Below are positions 10,675 to 19,067 of a stretch of 64,000 nucleotides of DNA, one piece after another. The stretch is from the NCBI GenBank assembly GCA_963834855.1, contig CAWIDH010000016.1, forward strand, positions 112,134-176,133. Reading direction: 5' to 3'. Positions within the stretch are counted from its first letter, which is position 1, and each line of letters opens with the position of its first letter. The notes beneath the pieces are model-generated. The model was not told the DNA's origin and made no database searches. It saw only the letters and a program-made list of their open reading frames with translations. The position numbers were made by a program, and so were the translations under genes. The stretch comes from DATJKD01 sp963834855 (GTDB taxonomy: Bacteria; Pseudomonadota; Gammaproteobacteria; Steroidobacterales; Steroidobacteraceae).

Positions 10675-12313
10675 ATGCGACACATCTGCAAGCACGCCGT
10701 CCAGCGCGTGGGCTTCTAGGACGCTGTGCCTCGTCCTGCTGGCGATAGCTGCGCCCGACGTCACGCGAGGCGCTGATGATGTCGACATCAACCCGGCTGA
10801 TTACCCGTCACTTGACGACAAGGAGCTTGGCCACGTTCGCCGCTTCGTAAAGCTCTCGAGACAGTTGCCCGGCGACTGGTCCGGGATGAGCGACGACCTG
10901 TGGGCAGTGGCCGAGCGCACGCAGCAGTTTCAGCTCGCGTATATGGCCGCTGCGCTCGGGCTGGTGCAGCACCAGTACACCCCCGCGTACCGTGAGCTCT
11001 ATCGCGATGCCATGCATGCGCTGATCCAGAAGATGACGCTGCCCGACATCTGGGAATCGTGGATCCAGTCGAGTCGCGCCGGGACCTCCACCGCCGATCC
11101 GGACTCGTCGGATCTGGCGCCGGGCTGGCTCGACCCTGTGGCCAGGCACAACATTATGCTCAAAGGCTACCTGCTGCAGGCGGGTGCCATGTACGAAATG
11201 CTCTACCGTGACGACAGGTACGGCCGTCCCGATGCGTTCACGTTCCGCTACGTCGCGAACACCTGGGGCAATGGCCCGGTGGTATTCCGCTATTCGCTAC
11301 CCGATGTCGCGCGAATCGTGCACCAGGAGTACGTGGACAACGGTTACGAAGGCGTGCTCTGCGAGCCCAATCGCATCTTCCCCGCCTGCAACCAGCCGCC
11401 GATCCTCGGGCTGATCAATTTCGACCAGGTCCACGGAACACGGTACGCCGCCGACGTGATGCCCAAGTTCGCCGCGCAATGGGTTCGCCGCGGCTATACG
11501 AACCCTCGGACGGGACAGAACGTTCGCTACGTCTATGTGAAGCAGGGCGTTTTCGAGGAACCAGGCAGCCCGGTGCTGGATGGATGGGCCGGCGCCTGGA
11601 TGCATGCGTGGAACCCCGAGCTGATGCGGTCGATATACCCTGCGCAGCGCGCCTTGTACGTGGAGAGACTGCTCTCCGGTGCGTACGCCAGATCCGTCCC
11701 GGAGTACAACAAAGCGATGCTGTCCCTCGGATTCGGCCAGGTGGCATTCATGGCGGCCGAAGTGGGTGACACCGAGACACGCCGGCGCCTGCTCGACTAC
11801 GCCGAGCGCAATTTCAATCCGGTGTGGGAAGAGGGTACGTACTACTATCCGCGGAACGACGATTACGCCACCGATGCCCAGGGCAACTCGCATGGCGTGA
11901 GCACCTGGACGGGCAATGTACTGGTGGCGCTGGCTCGGCTCGACAAGGGCGATGCCTTCCGTCGGCTTTACAGTGAGCCATGGACACGGGAGCAGCTTGC
12001 AGCGCCACAGGTCACGGACGTCGATGATCTGCTGACGAATGTCAGCCAGGCTTACTACGACGCAAAGAAGCGGGCGCTGATCGTCACGGTCAAGCCGGGG
12101 CCGGTGAAGGCGGAGCGTACTGCGTTCGCGGTGCGCAGCCTGGATCAGGCGCTGACCTACGCCGTGGTGAAGGACGGACGCATCCTGGGCCGGATTTCGC
12201 GGACGTCGCCACGGGCCGGATCGGACGTAAGCTGGCAGCCGGACGGCTCGGTGTCGATCTCGACCGAGTTGGAGGGGCCACATTCGTTCGTTCTCGCTGC
12301 CGAGCAGCCGTAG
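10675..12313 (+). CDS. Linalool dehydratase/isomerase (LDI)-family secreted protein
   Basis: LDI of Castellaniella defragrans interconverts myrcene, linalool and geraniol in the periplasm. From memory of that sequence, this protein shares the core signature CEP-x(3)-F-x(2)-CN, with the two catalytic cysteines nine residues apart (codons 11360 and 11387). It also shares the preceding NIM-x-KG helix motif and a following HGT-x-Y. The residue matching LDI's active-site His in the NIM motif appears to be Tyr here (NIMLKGYL), so the chemistry may differ. ATG 10675 begins a signal peptide (LCLVLLAIAA) if one extra C near 10698 is removed; as written, the frame stops at 10719 and reopens further on. 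The mature core matches LDI in length, with about 100 extra C-terminal residues (about 12000-12310). It lies between a TonB receptor and a GeoA-like alcohol dehydrogenase. Confidence 0.72.
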
Positions 12314-12357
12314 GACCGCTTCGGAGATCTCCGTCCAGCCACAAGTGAAGGTGATCT

Positions 12358-12750
12358 ATGCTGCGGCAAGGCGATGTATCGAGGTCGATTCTGGCCACCA
12401 CTCTGGTGCTGGGCTGCGGCCTCGGGCCGACCGCATACGCCCAGGATCCGCAATCGCAGCGGGCCGCGCCGTTGAATCTCGAGATCACCGAGTGCGTCGT
12501 GTACTCCGCAACGGACACAACGAGGCGTCACGATTGCACGGAAAAGGCGCGCGAGCTATGCAGGGACAACAAGGGCAGCTGTGAGCTGCCGATCGGCCTG
12601 GTGCTCAGCGATGGACGCGACATCGACGGCAACAGCGCCACATGGGAGAAGGTACGGGTAGCTTTCCGCTGCGGTCAGGTCAAGCGTATCAACGGGCCGC
12701 ACGACCAGAACGATCATGCCTCTGCGCTGCTTGCGTGCGGCGGAGCGTGA
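12358..12750 (+). CDS. Small secreted cysteine-rich protein
   Basis: 131 residues with a signal peptide (ILATTLVLGCGLGPTAYAQ, cleaved near residue 27) and six cysteines in the mature part, probably disulfide-linked in the periplasm. The ending, SCELPIGLVLSDGRDIDG followed by KVRVAFRCG, loosely recalls the SUEL/galactose-lectin pattern of a Cys, a short variable loop, then a V-x-V/F-x-Y/F-x-C strand; this is weak. ATG 12358 follows GAAGGTGAT. It sits 45 bp after the LDI-like gene and 33 bp before the alcohol dehydrogenase, so it is likely part of the same transcript. The function is not known. Confidence 0.75.
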   Translation: MLRQGDVSRSILATTLVLGCGLGPTAYAQDPQSQRAAPLNLEITECVVYSATDTTRRHDCTEKARELCRDNKGSCELPIGLVLSDGRDIDGNSATWEKVRVAFRCGQVKRINGPHDQNDHASALLACGGA

Positions 12751-12783
12751 CGTCGGGCGCGTGACTCGAACAGAGGGCCGGAG

Positions 12784-13877
12784 ATGCAGATCAGGGCAGC
12801 GGTGGTTCGCGAGAAATCAGGGCCATTCCAGATCGAGTCGGTCGCGATCAATGCCCCAGGGACGACGAAGTTCTCGTAGCGATCGCCGGTGTCGGCGTCT
12901 GCCATACGGACCTCGTCTGCCGTGATCAGTACTTCCCCGTTCCGCTGCCGTGTGTCTTCGGACACGAGGGGTCGGGGGTCGTCGAGAAGGTCGGCGCAGC
13001 CGTCACCAAGGTCGCCCCTGGCGATCACGTCGTGCTTTCCTTCAACAGCTGCCAGCACTGCGCCAACTGCATCGCGGGCAAGCCCGCGTATTGTCACCAG
13101 CTCTATGCATGCAACTTCGCGGGCCGTCGCCCGGACGGCAGCTCGGCGCTCTCGCATGACGGCGCCGTCGTGAACGGGCACTTCTTCACGCAGAGTTCAT
13201 TTGCAACACACGCGCTTGCGCTGGAGCGGAACACGGTCAAGGTTGGCCGTGACGCACCGCTCTGGCTGCTCGGCCCGCTCGGGTGCGGCGTGCAGACGGG
13301 TGCCGGCGCGGTGATCAATGCGCTGCAGGCAAAGGCGGGTTCCACCATCGCTATCTTTGGTGCCGGGACGGTCGGCCTCAGCGCCGTCATGGCCGCCCGC
13401 CTCTCCGGCTGCTCGCGGATCATCGCGCTGGATCCCGTCGAGAGTCGGCGCGGACTCGCCTTGGAGCTAGGTGCAACGCACGTGATCGACCCGGCGTCCG
13501 GCAATCCCGTGGAGCAGATTCAGGCCATCACGGGCGGGGGCTGCTCGTACTCGCTGGAGTGCACCGGCCTGCCAGCCGTCGTCCGTCAGGCGGTCGAGTG
13601 CCTGACGCTGACTGGCGTCTGCGGCGTCATGGGGGTTACCAGGCTCGGCACCGAGATCACCCTCGACATGAACAGCATTCTTTTCGGCCGTGCCGTCAGG
13701 GGTATCATCGAAGGCGACAGCGTGCCAGATGAATTCATTCCGCGCCTGGTCGATCTCTATGAGCAGGGCCGATTCCCATTCGACCGACTGGTGACGCCGT
13801 TCGCGTTCGATGACATCCAGCAGGCGGTCTCGGCCTCCGAACAGGGACGAGTCGTCAAGCCCGTGCTGAGGATGTGA
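12784..13877 (+). CDS. Zinc-dependent alcohol dehydrogenase, GeoA/XylB type (one frameshift)
   Basis: NAD-dependent oxidation of a primary allylic or aryl alcohol to the aldehyde. ATG 12784 opens MQIRAAVVREKSGPFQIESV; one base seems missing near 12860, after which the frame ending at 13877 runs unbroken. Catalytic zinc ligands are visible (GVCHTD, GHEGSG) and so is the structural-zinc loop with four cysteines (CQHCANCIAGKPAYC). The Rossmann motif GAGTVGLSA is followed by an Asp (ALDPVES) that favours NAD over NADP. This family includes benzyl-alcohol dehydrogenase XylB and geraniol dehydrogenase GeoA. Being next to an LDI-like gene, as in Castellaniella, makes a geraniol-like allylic alcohol a plausible substrate. 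Confidence 0.87.
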
Positions 13878-13889
13878 GCCATAGGGTGG

Positions 13890-15641
13890 ATGGCCCGGGA
13901 TCGTGAAGTGCGTCCGACACGTCGGGACTTGATCTGGTTTGCATGCGGTTGCGGCTTCGCGGCCCTCGTCGCAGTCCTGTCGTGGTCACGGATCGAGATC
14001 ACGCCCGTCCGCTTGCAGGAGGCACTGAGCCGTCACCCGGAGTTTCTGGCTGACCACCCGGAGCTCGTCGATGCGGCGCGATCGGTGCTTCAGACTCGCA
14101 CCTTGGTCTCTCGAGGCGCAGCTAGGGCTGAACTGATCCGCGGCAAGTGGGCGAGCTTCATGCACCCCGCGTCCTCGCCAACGGTCGGCGACCCCGCCGC
14201 ACCGGCGGCGCTCATCGAGTTCACGGACTATGCATGTGCCCCGTGCAAGACCAGTGCACCGATCGTGCAGCAGGCCGTGGCAGCCCACCCGGGGCTGCGG
14301 GTGGCGATCGTGCTGCTCCCGACGGGCGGGGCGATGTCGGAACTCGCAGCTCGCGTCGCACTGGCCGGCTATCGTCAGAATCCTGCGCGTTTCCACGAGT
14401 TGCATCGGCTCCTGATGCAGGAATCGGGTCAGCTTACCCAGCAGGGAATCATGAGTGCGGCGGCGGAGGCCGGCCTGGACGTCGAGGAGATTCAACGGGA
14501 GATCGGTGCGTCGGAGAATCGCCGGTATCTCGAGCAGGCGCGCGCATTCGCCAGTGACATGGGCGTGTCGGGGGTTCCAGCCTTCGCGATGGAAGCGCAG
14601 CTGATTCTGGGCGGCATATCCGCGGCGACCCTGGATGACCTGCTTCGAGCGGGACAGGCAGGCCTGACCGTGTTGTCGACGCCTTTGGAAGGCGAACCGT
14701 CGATTGCTCAGTATCTGGCACTCACCGATCAGCACGGCAGGGACGTCAAGGCGAGCGATTTCCGTGGGGCCTGGATGCTGGTGCTCTTCGGGTTCACAAG
14801 CTGTCCGGATATCTGCCCGATGACTCTGGCACGCGTCACGGATGTGCTGCGCATGCTAGGGCCTGAAGCGGAACACGTACGGGTGGCGATGATAACGGTC
14901 GACGCCGAGCGGGACACACCGGAAGTCCTGCGGCACTATCTTGCGGGATTCGATGCCCGCCTCATCGGGCTGACGGGATCCGCACAGCAACTCGCAGACG
15001 CGGCGGGCGCGTTCGGTGCGTACGCCGCTCGGCAAGAGGCATCTCCCGATGGGCCGTATCTGGTCGATCACAGTTCGTCGTTGTATCTGATCGATCCCGT
15101 AGGGCGGTTAAACCGGAAATTTTCCTCGGACACCGAGGTTCCGGAGTTGGCGGCCAGCCTGAGGACGCTCATCCGCCGAGAAGTCCGCATCCTGACAGCA
15201 GCCCGCGAAACCGCCGTCCGTTCGCTGTCGAGCGGCTCCAGTCGTGGCGAGTGGTTGGGCATGACTTTCCCCCCATGGCGGCCTCTACCAACTGTACCGC
15301 TTCGTACGCGGTCCGCATCGGCACGCGACGGCAGTCAGGCTGCATCGTGGAATATCACGCCCAGCGTGAGGCGCTGGCCTGACCGCAGGCGACTGACCCC
15401 GTGGCGCATCCTGACGCGATGCGTGCCGCGCGGACCCCGCGCCGGACGCTGGTTGACGGCAAACACGACCGCATCGCCTTGCGCGAGCGGAACGACCTCG
15501 ACTCGCGACTGCATCCTCGGCCGTTGCTCCGTCAGCACGAACTCGCCCCCCGTGAAGTCACGCCCGGGCTGCGAGAGGAGGACGGTGACCTGTAACGGGA
15601 AAACGTGCTGGCCGTACAGGTCCTGGTGCAGGCGGTTGTAA
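13890..15641 (+). CDS. DsbA-like thioredoxin fused to SCO1/SenC domain (3' end doubtful)
   Basis: An N-terminal membrane anchor (about residues 14-30) is followed by a DsbA/DSBA-like thioredoxin domain (about 60-265) with a CAPC redox motif and cis-proline loop GVSGVPAF. An SCO1/SenC domain follows (about 275-425) with the copper ligands CPDICP and the distal His (VDHSSSLYLID). SCO proteins deliver copper to cytochrome oxidase, and DsbA-type domains act on disulfides, so the fusion would be a periplasmic copper/thiol chaperone. SCO homology ends near 15180. The last 150 or so codons run antisense through the real 2OG-oxygenase gene and are low-complexity, so a lost frame near 15180-15200, where TGA occurs in another frame, probably hides the true stop. 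Confidence 0.8.
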   Translation: MARDREVRPTRRDLIWFACGCGFAALVAVLSWSRIEITPVRLQEALSRHPEFLADHPELVDAARSVLQTRTLVSRGAARAELIRGKWASFMHPASSPTVGDPAAPAALIEFTDYACAPCKTSAPIVQQAVAAHPGLRVAIVLLPTGGAMSELAARVALAGYRQNPARFHELHRLLMQESGQLTQQGIMSAAAEAGLDVEEIQREIGASENRRYLEQARAFASDMGVSGVPAFAMEAQLILGGISAATLDDLLRAGQAGLTVLSTPLEGEPSIAQYLALTDQHGRDVKASDFRGAWMLVLFGFTSCPDICPMTLARVTDVLRMLGPEAEHVRVAMITVDAERDTPEVLRHYLAGFDARLIGLTGSAQQLADAAGAFGAYAARQEASPDGPYLVDHSSSLYLIDPVGRLNRKFSSDTEVPELAASLRTLIRREVRILTAARETAVRSLSSGSSRGEWLGMTFPPWRPLPTVPLRTRSASARDGSQAASWNITPSVRRWPDRRRLTPWRILTRCVPRGPRAGRWLTANTTASPCASGTTSTRDCILGRCSVSTNSPPVKSRPGCERRTVTCNGKTCWPYRSWCRRL

Positions 15642-16128
15642 TCGTCTACGCCGTACTTGAGGAGGAGCGGTGTGGGCCGCGTCTGTCCCGCCGCATGACA
15701 GCGGGCCACGTAAGTCGCGTGGTCGGCCGGATAGCGTGTGTCCTCGCCCAGGGCTTCGCTCCAGCGATTCGCGATCGGCGCCAGGTGCCGGTAGAGCGCC
15801 GTGCGCAATGCCTGGACCAGGGGAGGCAGCGGGTAGGCGAAATACTTGTACTCGCCCCGCCCGTAGCCATGGCTCTCCATGACCACCCGGCTCCGGTGGA
15901 CGCCCTCGATGTCATAGAGAGCCACGAGCTCCGAGCACTGCCGGGCGGCCAGCAGTCCTTCGATGACCGCATTGCCGTGCTCTTCGAGGTCGTGGGCGAT
16001 CCGTGGCCAGTCGAAGGCGAGGGTCCGCGCGCGGCCTCCGCGGCCAGCTGCGCCTCAGCCGTCGTTACGGAGCTACGAACTGGCCCGCCATCCGTGCCCG
16101 GACGACGGATCGGTGCTTCGGCCGACAT
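15335..16128 (-). CDS. 2-oxoglutarate/Fe(II)-dependent oxygenase (one frameshift)
   Basis: Resembles the uncharacterised prolyl-hydroxylase-like family I associate with COG3826. The start is ATG 16128, preceded by GAGGAAGAAGG. The first part (MSAEAPIRRPGTDGG) changes frame near 16020, then continues AFDWPRIAHDLEEHGNAVIE and stays open to the stop at 15335. The double-stranded beta-helix metal triad is visible as HQDLYG (His, Asp) and a later THRVRMRHGVSRLRSG with the distal His and the 2OG-binding Arg. Full length would be about 264 residues. It is convergent with the DsbA-SCO gene. The substrate is unknown. Confidence 0.78.
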
Positions 16129-16300
16129 CCTTCTTCCTCGCAGATGCTGATCGGTCGATGCCAATGCTGCGCCTGGCGTGGTTCGCCCGCACTTCGCTTC
16201 CTGTGCTTGAATTCGACCGTCGCCGGAAGACGCGCCCGCCACCGCCTCATTTAGAACCGGACCGGACTTGTCGCTTTTGACAAAATACCGCCCGAGAAAT

Positions 16301-16774
16301 ATGGTCGACTCAGACCACAGCAAAACACCGTCGCACCCTTTGTCGCAGTTACCGCCTTCGCCGCTTCCCGCGGCCATCATTCAACCAATTGAATACTGCA
16401 GCCTTTCGGCCTTCGTGTTCGTTCTCGAGTGCCGGGGCGCCGAGTTCGACCCGGAGCAGCTGCGGCAGGATCTTGCTTCGACCGGACGCGCTTTCGGCGT
16501 CGCTGAAATGCTGGCGGCAGCCTGGGCCCACGGGTGCGAAGCATGGCAGCACACCTGCGCATGGGAGGAGCTCGTGGCGATGCCGTTCCCCGCGCTGGCC
16601 GAGCTGCGCGACGGGCGGTTCCTGGTGGTCGGGGCGTTTGCGGATGACCGCGTCCTGCTCCAGGACCCCCGCCGACTCGCGCATGCAACCGTGCTCACCC
16701 GAGAGCAGTTCCTCGCCAGCTGGAGCGGCCGCCTGGTCCTGTTGACGACTCCCGGGTGCCGCCACGCCCAGTAG
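16301..16774 (+). CDS. C39-peptidase-like domain protein (degenerate, free-standing)
   Basis: 157 residues. The segment FDPEQLRQDLASTGRAFGVA, then EMLAAAWAHGCEA, then PFPALAELRDGRFLVVGAF and DDRVLLQDP matches the N-terminal C39-like domain of HlyB/RtxB-type ABC exporters, where it recognises RTX substrates. The usual catalytic Cys position before the first helix is not clear (CSLSAFVFVLECRG), so it may be inactive like HlyB's. No membrane or ATPase part follows, because the next gene is on the other strand. It is either a stand-alone domain or the stump of an exporter. ATG 16301 is used; an in-frame GTG-type start at 16268 is possible. Confidence 0.6.
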   Translation: MVDSDHSKTPSHPLSQLPPSPLPAAIIQPIEYCSLSAFVFVLECRGAEFDPEQLRQDLASTGRAFGVAEMLAAAWAHGCEAWQHTCAWEELVAMPFPALAELRDGRFLVVGAFADDRVLLQDPRRLAHATVLTREQFLASWSGRLVLLTTPGCRHAQ

Positions 16775-16787
16775 ACTCGTTGCGCGA

Positions 16788-17744
16788 CTAGACCACGCGA
16801 CCGCGTCGCCCGCCGCGCAGAAAGTCCTCGACGTTCGCCGCCATTTCATCGATGCAGCGCTGCCGCGCCTCGCGCGCGCCCCACGCGACGTGTGGCGTCA
16901 CGATCAGGTTGGGGATGTCGGGCGCAAGCAGGGGATCGCCGTCGATCGGCGGTTCCTGTCGCAGCACATCGATCGCCGCGCCGCCCAGCCGCCCGGCGCG
17001 CAAGGCCGCGGCCAGCGCCGCCCCGTCCACCAGCGCGCCGCGCGCCGTGTTGATCAGCACCGCATCCGGTTTCATCCGGGCGAGCGCCCGGGCGTCGATC
17101 ATCCCGGTCGTGGACGGCGTCAGCGGGCAGTGCAGCGAGAGCACGTCGACCTCGCCGAGCAGCGCGTCGAGATCCATGCGGCCTGGGCGCCGCTCGCCGC
17201 CGGGCCGGTTCGCGACCCGGAGTTCCATTCCGAAGGCCTGCGCCGCCCGGCCCGTGGCCTTGCCCAGCGTGCCATAGCCCACCACGCCGAAGCGCCGGCC
17301 GGTCAGCTCACGGATCGGGTAGTCGAGCAGGCAGAACTGCCCGCCTCTCTGCCAGGCGCCCGATCGGACCAGCGCGTCGTACTCGCGGAGCCGATGGGTC
17401 AGCAGCAGGAGCACGCCCATCACGTGCTGCACGACCGAGGCGGTGCAGTAATCGCGCAGGTTGCACACGGCGATGCCCTGGTCGCGCGCGCCGTCGAGGT
17501 CGACGTTGTTGGTGCCGGTGGCCGCCAGCGCAATCAGCTTGAGGGTCGGCGTGGCGGTCATGATCTCGCGCGTGATACGGAGCTTGTTGACGAGCACGAC
17601 GCCGGCGTCGGCGACGACGTGCCCGATGTCCGCTTGCGCGGTCTGCGGCCGAAGCTCGAGCGAAGGCAGCACGCGCACGAGCCGCGCCGGATCGAGGTCG
17701 TCGCCGTAGCTCACCGTCGCGTAGTCGAGGAAGACCGCATGCAT
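16788..17744 (-). CDS. D-2-hydroxyacid dehydrogenase (glycerate dehydrogenase-like)
   Basis: NAD(P)-dependent oxidoreductase of the D-isomer-specific family, 318 residues. ATG 17744 is chosen for its GGGAGGTG ribosome site and the family-typical start MHAVFLDYATVSYGDDLD; the frame itself extends 20 codons further. The Rossmann motif is GYGTLG, and the catalytic trio is Arg in NTARGALVD, Glu in DVLRQEPP and His in TPHVAWG. The N-terminus resembles glycerate/hydroxypyruvate dehydrogenases. It is divergent from the desaturase gene, with 142 bp between the starts. Confidence 0.92.
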   Translation of the reverse strand: MHAVFLDYATVSYGDDLDPARLVRVLPSLELRPQTAQADIGHVVADAGVVLVNKLRITREIMTATPTLKLIALAATGTNNVDLDGARDQGIAVCNLRDYCTASVVQHVMGVLLLLTHRLREYDALVRSGAWQRGGQFCLLDYPIRELTGRRFGVVGYGTLGKATGRAAQAFGMELRVANRPGGERRPGRMDLDALLGEVDVLSLHCPLTPSTTGMIDARALARMKPDAVLINTARGALVDGAALAAALRAGRLGGAAIDVLRQEPPIDGDPLLAPDIPNLIVTPHVAWGAREARQRCIDEMAANVEDFLRGGRRGRVV

Positions 17745-17886
17745 GGGCCCGCACCTCCCGGCGGTAGCCCCACAACTGAGACGCGCAAAACGTTTTCGCG
17801 GCAAGGACTTACGGTTGTCAAGCAGCCGCCCCCCGGAGCGGCTAAACTATCGCGGCTTTTTACAACCCCAACGCCGCGGTAAGCCA

Positions 17887-19047
17887 ATGATGGACAACGC
17901 TTCTTCCGGGCGCGTCGAGCACGCGCCCGTCAACTGGGTTACGACCGTTGTCTTCACCCTGACACCGCTGGTCGCGCTGACCCTCGTGCCCTGGTACGGG
18001 TTCACGCATGGCTACAGCCTGGCCGCCTGGATCTCCTTCGTGCTGATTCTCGCGGCGACCGGGATGGCGATCACTTCCGGCTATCACCGTCTCTGGGCGC
18101 ATCGTACCTACCAGGCGCACTGGTCGGTGCGGCTGGTCTACATGTTCTTCGGCACGATGGCGCTGCAGCAAAGCGTGCTGATCTGGGCGTCGCAGCACCG
18201 CATGCACCATCGCTTCGTCGACGACGTCGATCGCGACCCTTACAGCGCGAAGCGCGGTTTCTGGTTCTCGCACATCGGCTGGATCCTGCGCAATTACCCG
18301 AGTGGCGAGCCGGACTTCACCAACGCGAAGGACCTGGAGCGCGACCCGATGGTGATGTTCCAGCATCGCTGGTACGTGCCGCTCGCCGTCGGGCTCAACT
18401 TCGGAGTGCCGCTCGCGATCGGTTTCGCCGTCGGCGACCCGATCGGCGTCTTCCTGCTCGGGGGCGTGCTGCGCCTCGTGGTGAACCACCACTTCACCTT
18501 CTTCATCAACTCGCTCGCCCACATGTGGGGCTCGCAGCCGTACACCGACGAGAACACGGCGCGTGACAATGGCGTGCTCGCGCTCTTTACCTACGGCGAG
18601 GGCTACCACAACTTCCACCACATCTTTCAGAACGACTACCGCAACGGCGTGCGCTGGTGGCAGTACGACCCGAGCAAGTGGCTGATCGCCACCCTGTCGT
18701 GGGTGGGGCTCGCGAGCGATCTCAAGCGCGTGCCGAACATGTGGATCCAGCGCGCGCAGCTCGCGATGCAGTTCAAGCGAATGGAACGCGCCTTCGAACG
18801 GAAGCGCTCGCACCGGCCGGACGAGCAGTTCGAGCGCTTGAAGGCGCGCGCCGGTGAAGAAGCCGCAGCCTTCCGCAAGGCGCTCGAAGAATGGGCCCGG
18901 GTGCGCGAGGAGTGGGTCGCCGACGGCAAGCGCCGCCTGCTGCAGAAGTGGGAAGAGGCCAGCTTCCGCTCCCGCCTGCGCGAGATCGAGCTTCGGCTGC
19001 GCATGCAGCGCCGCCGCCTGCGGATCATGACGAAGGCGTACGCCTGA
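17887..19047 (+). CDS. Acyl-CoA/fatty-acid desaturase, delta-9 type
   Basis: Membrane di-iron enzyme that introduces a double bond into saturated acyl chains. It has about four hydrophobic segments (residues 20-45, 50-65, 85-105, 165-210). All three histidine boxes are visible: HRLWAH, HRMHH and HNFHH, and NHHFTFFINSLAHMWG lies before the last box. The C-terminus (about residues 300-386) is a highly charged Arg/Glu-rich helix, longer than in short bacterial desaturases. ATG 17887 is the first of two adjacent ATG codons. It probably adjusts membrane fluidity. There is no operon partner. Confidence 0.93.
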   Translation: MMDNASSGRVEHAPVNWVTTVVFTLTPLVALTLVPWYGFTHGYSLAAWISFVLILAATGMAITSGYHRLWAHRTYQAHWSVRLVYMFFGTMALQQSVLIWASQHRMHHRFVDDVDRDPYSAKRGFWFSHIGWILRNYPSGEPDFTNAKDLERDPMVMFQHRWYVPLAVGLNFGVPLAIGFAVGDPIGVFLLGGVLRLVVNHHFTFFINSLAHMWGSQPYTDENTARDNGVLALFTYGEGYHNFHHIFQNDYRNGVRWWQYDPSKWLIATLSWVGLASDLKRVPNMWIQRAQLAMQFKRMERAFERKRSHRPDEQFERLKARAGEEAAAFRKALEEWARVREEWVADGKRRLLQKWEEASFRSRLREIELRLRMQRRRLRIMTKAYA

Positions 19048-19067
19048 CGAACTGGCGTGCCCTTTCT

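Noticed and set aside
982..13877. Calling the frameshifted island genes pseudogenes
   Set aside because: Catalytic motifs, stop positions and gene spacing are all kept, and indels are single bases. Error is more likely than decay, though reads are needed.
15260..15641. Real C-terminal domain of the DsbA-SCO protein
   Set aside because: This part is antisense to the conserved 2OG-oxygenase gene and has no sequence character of its own.
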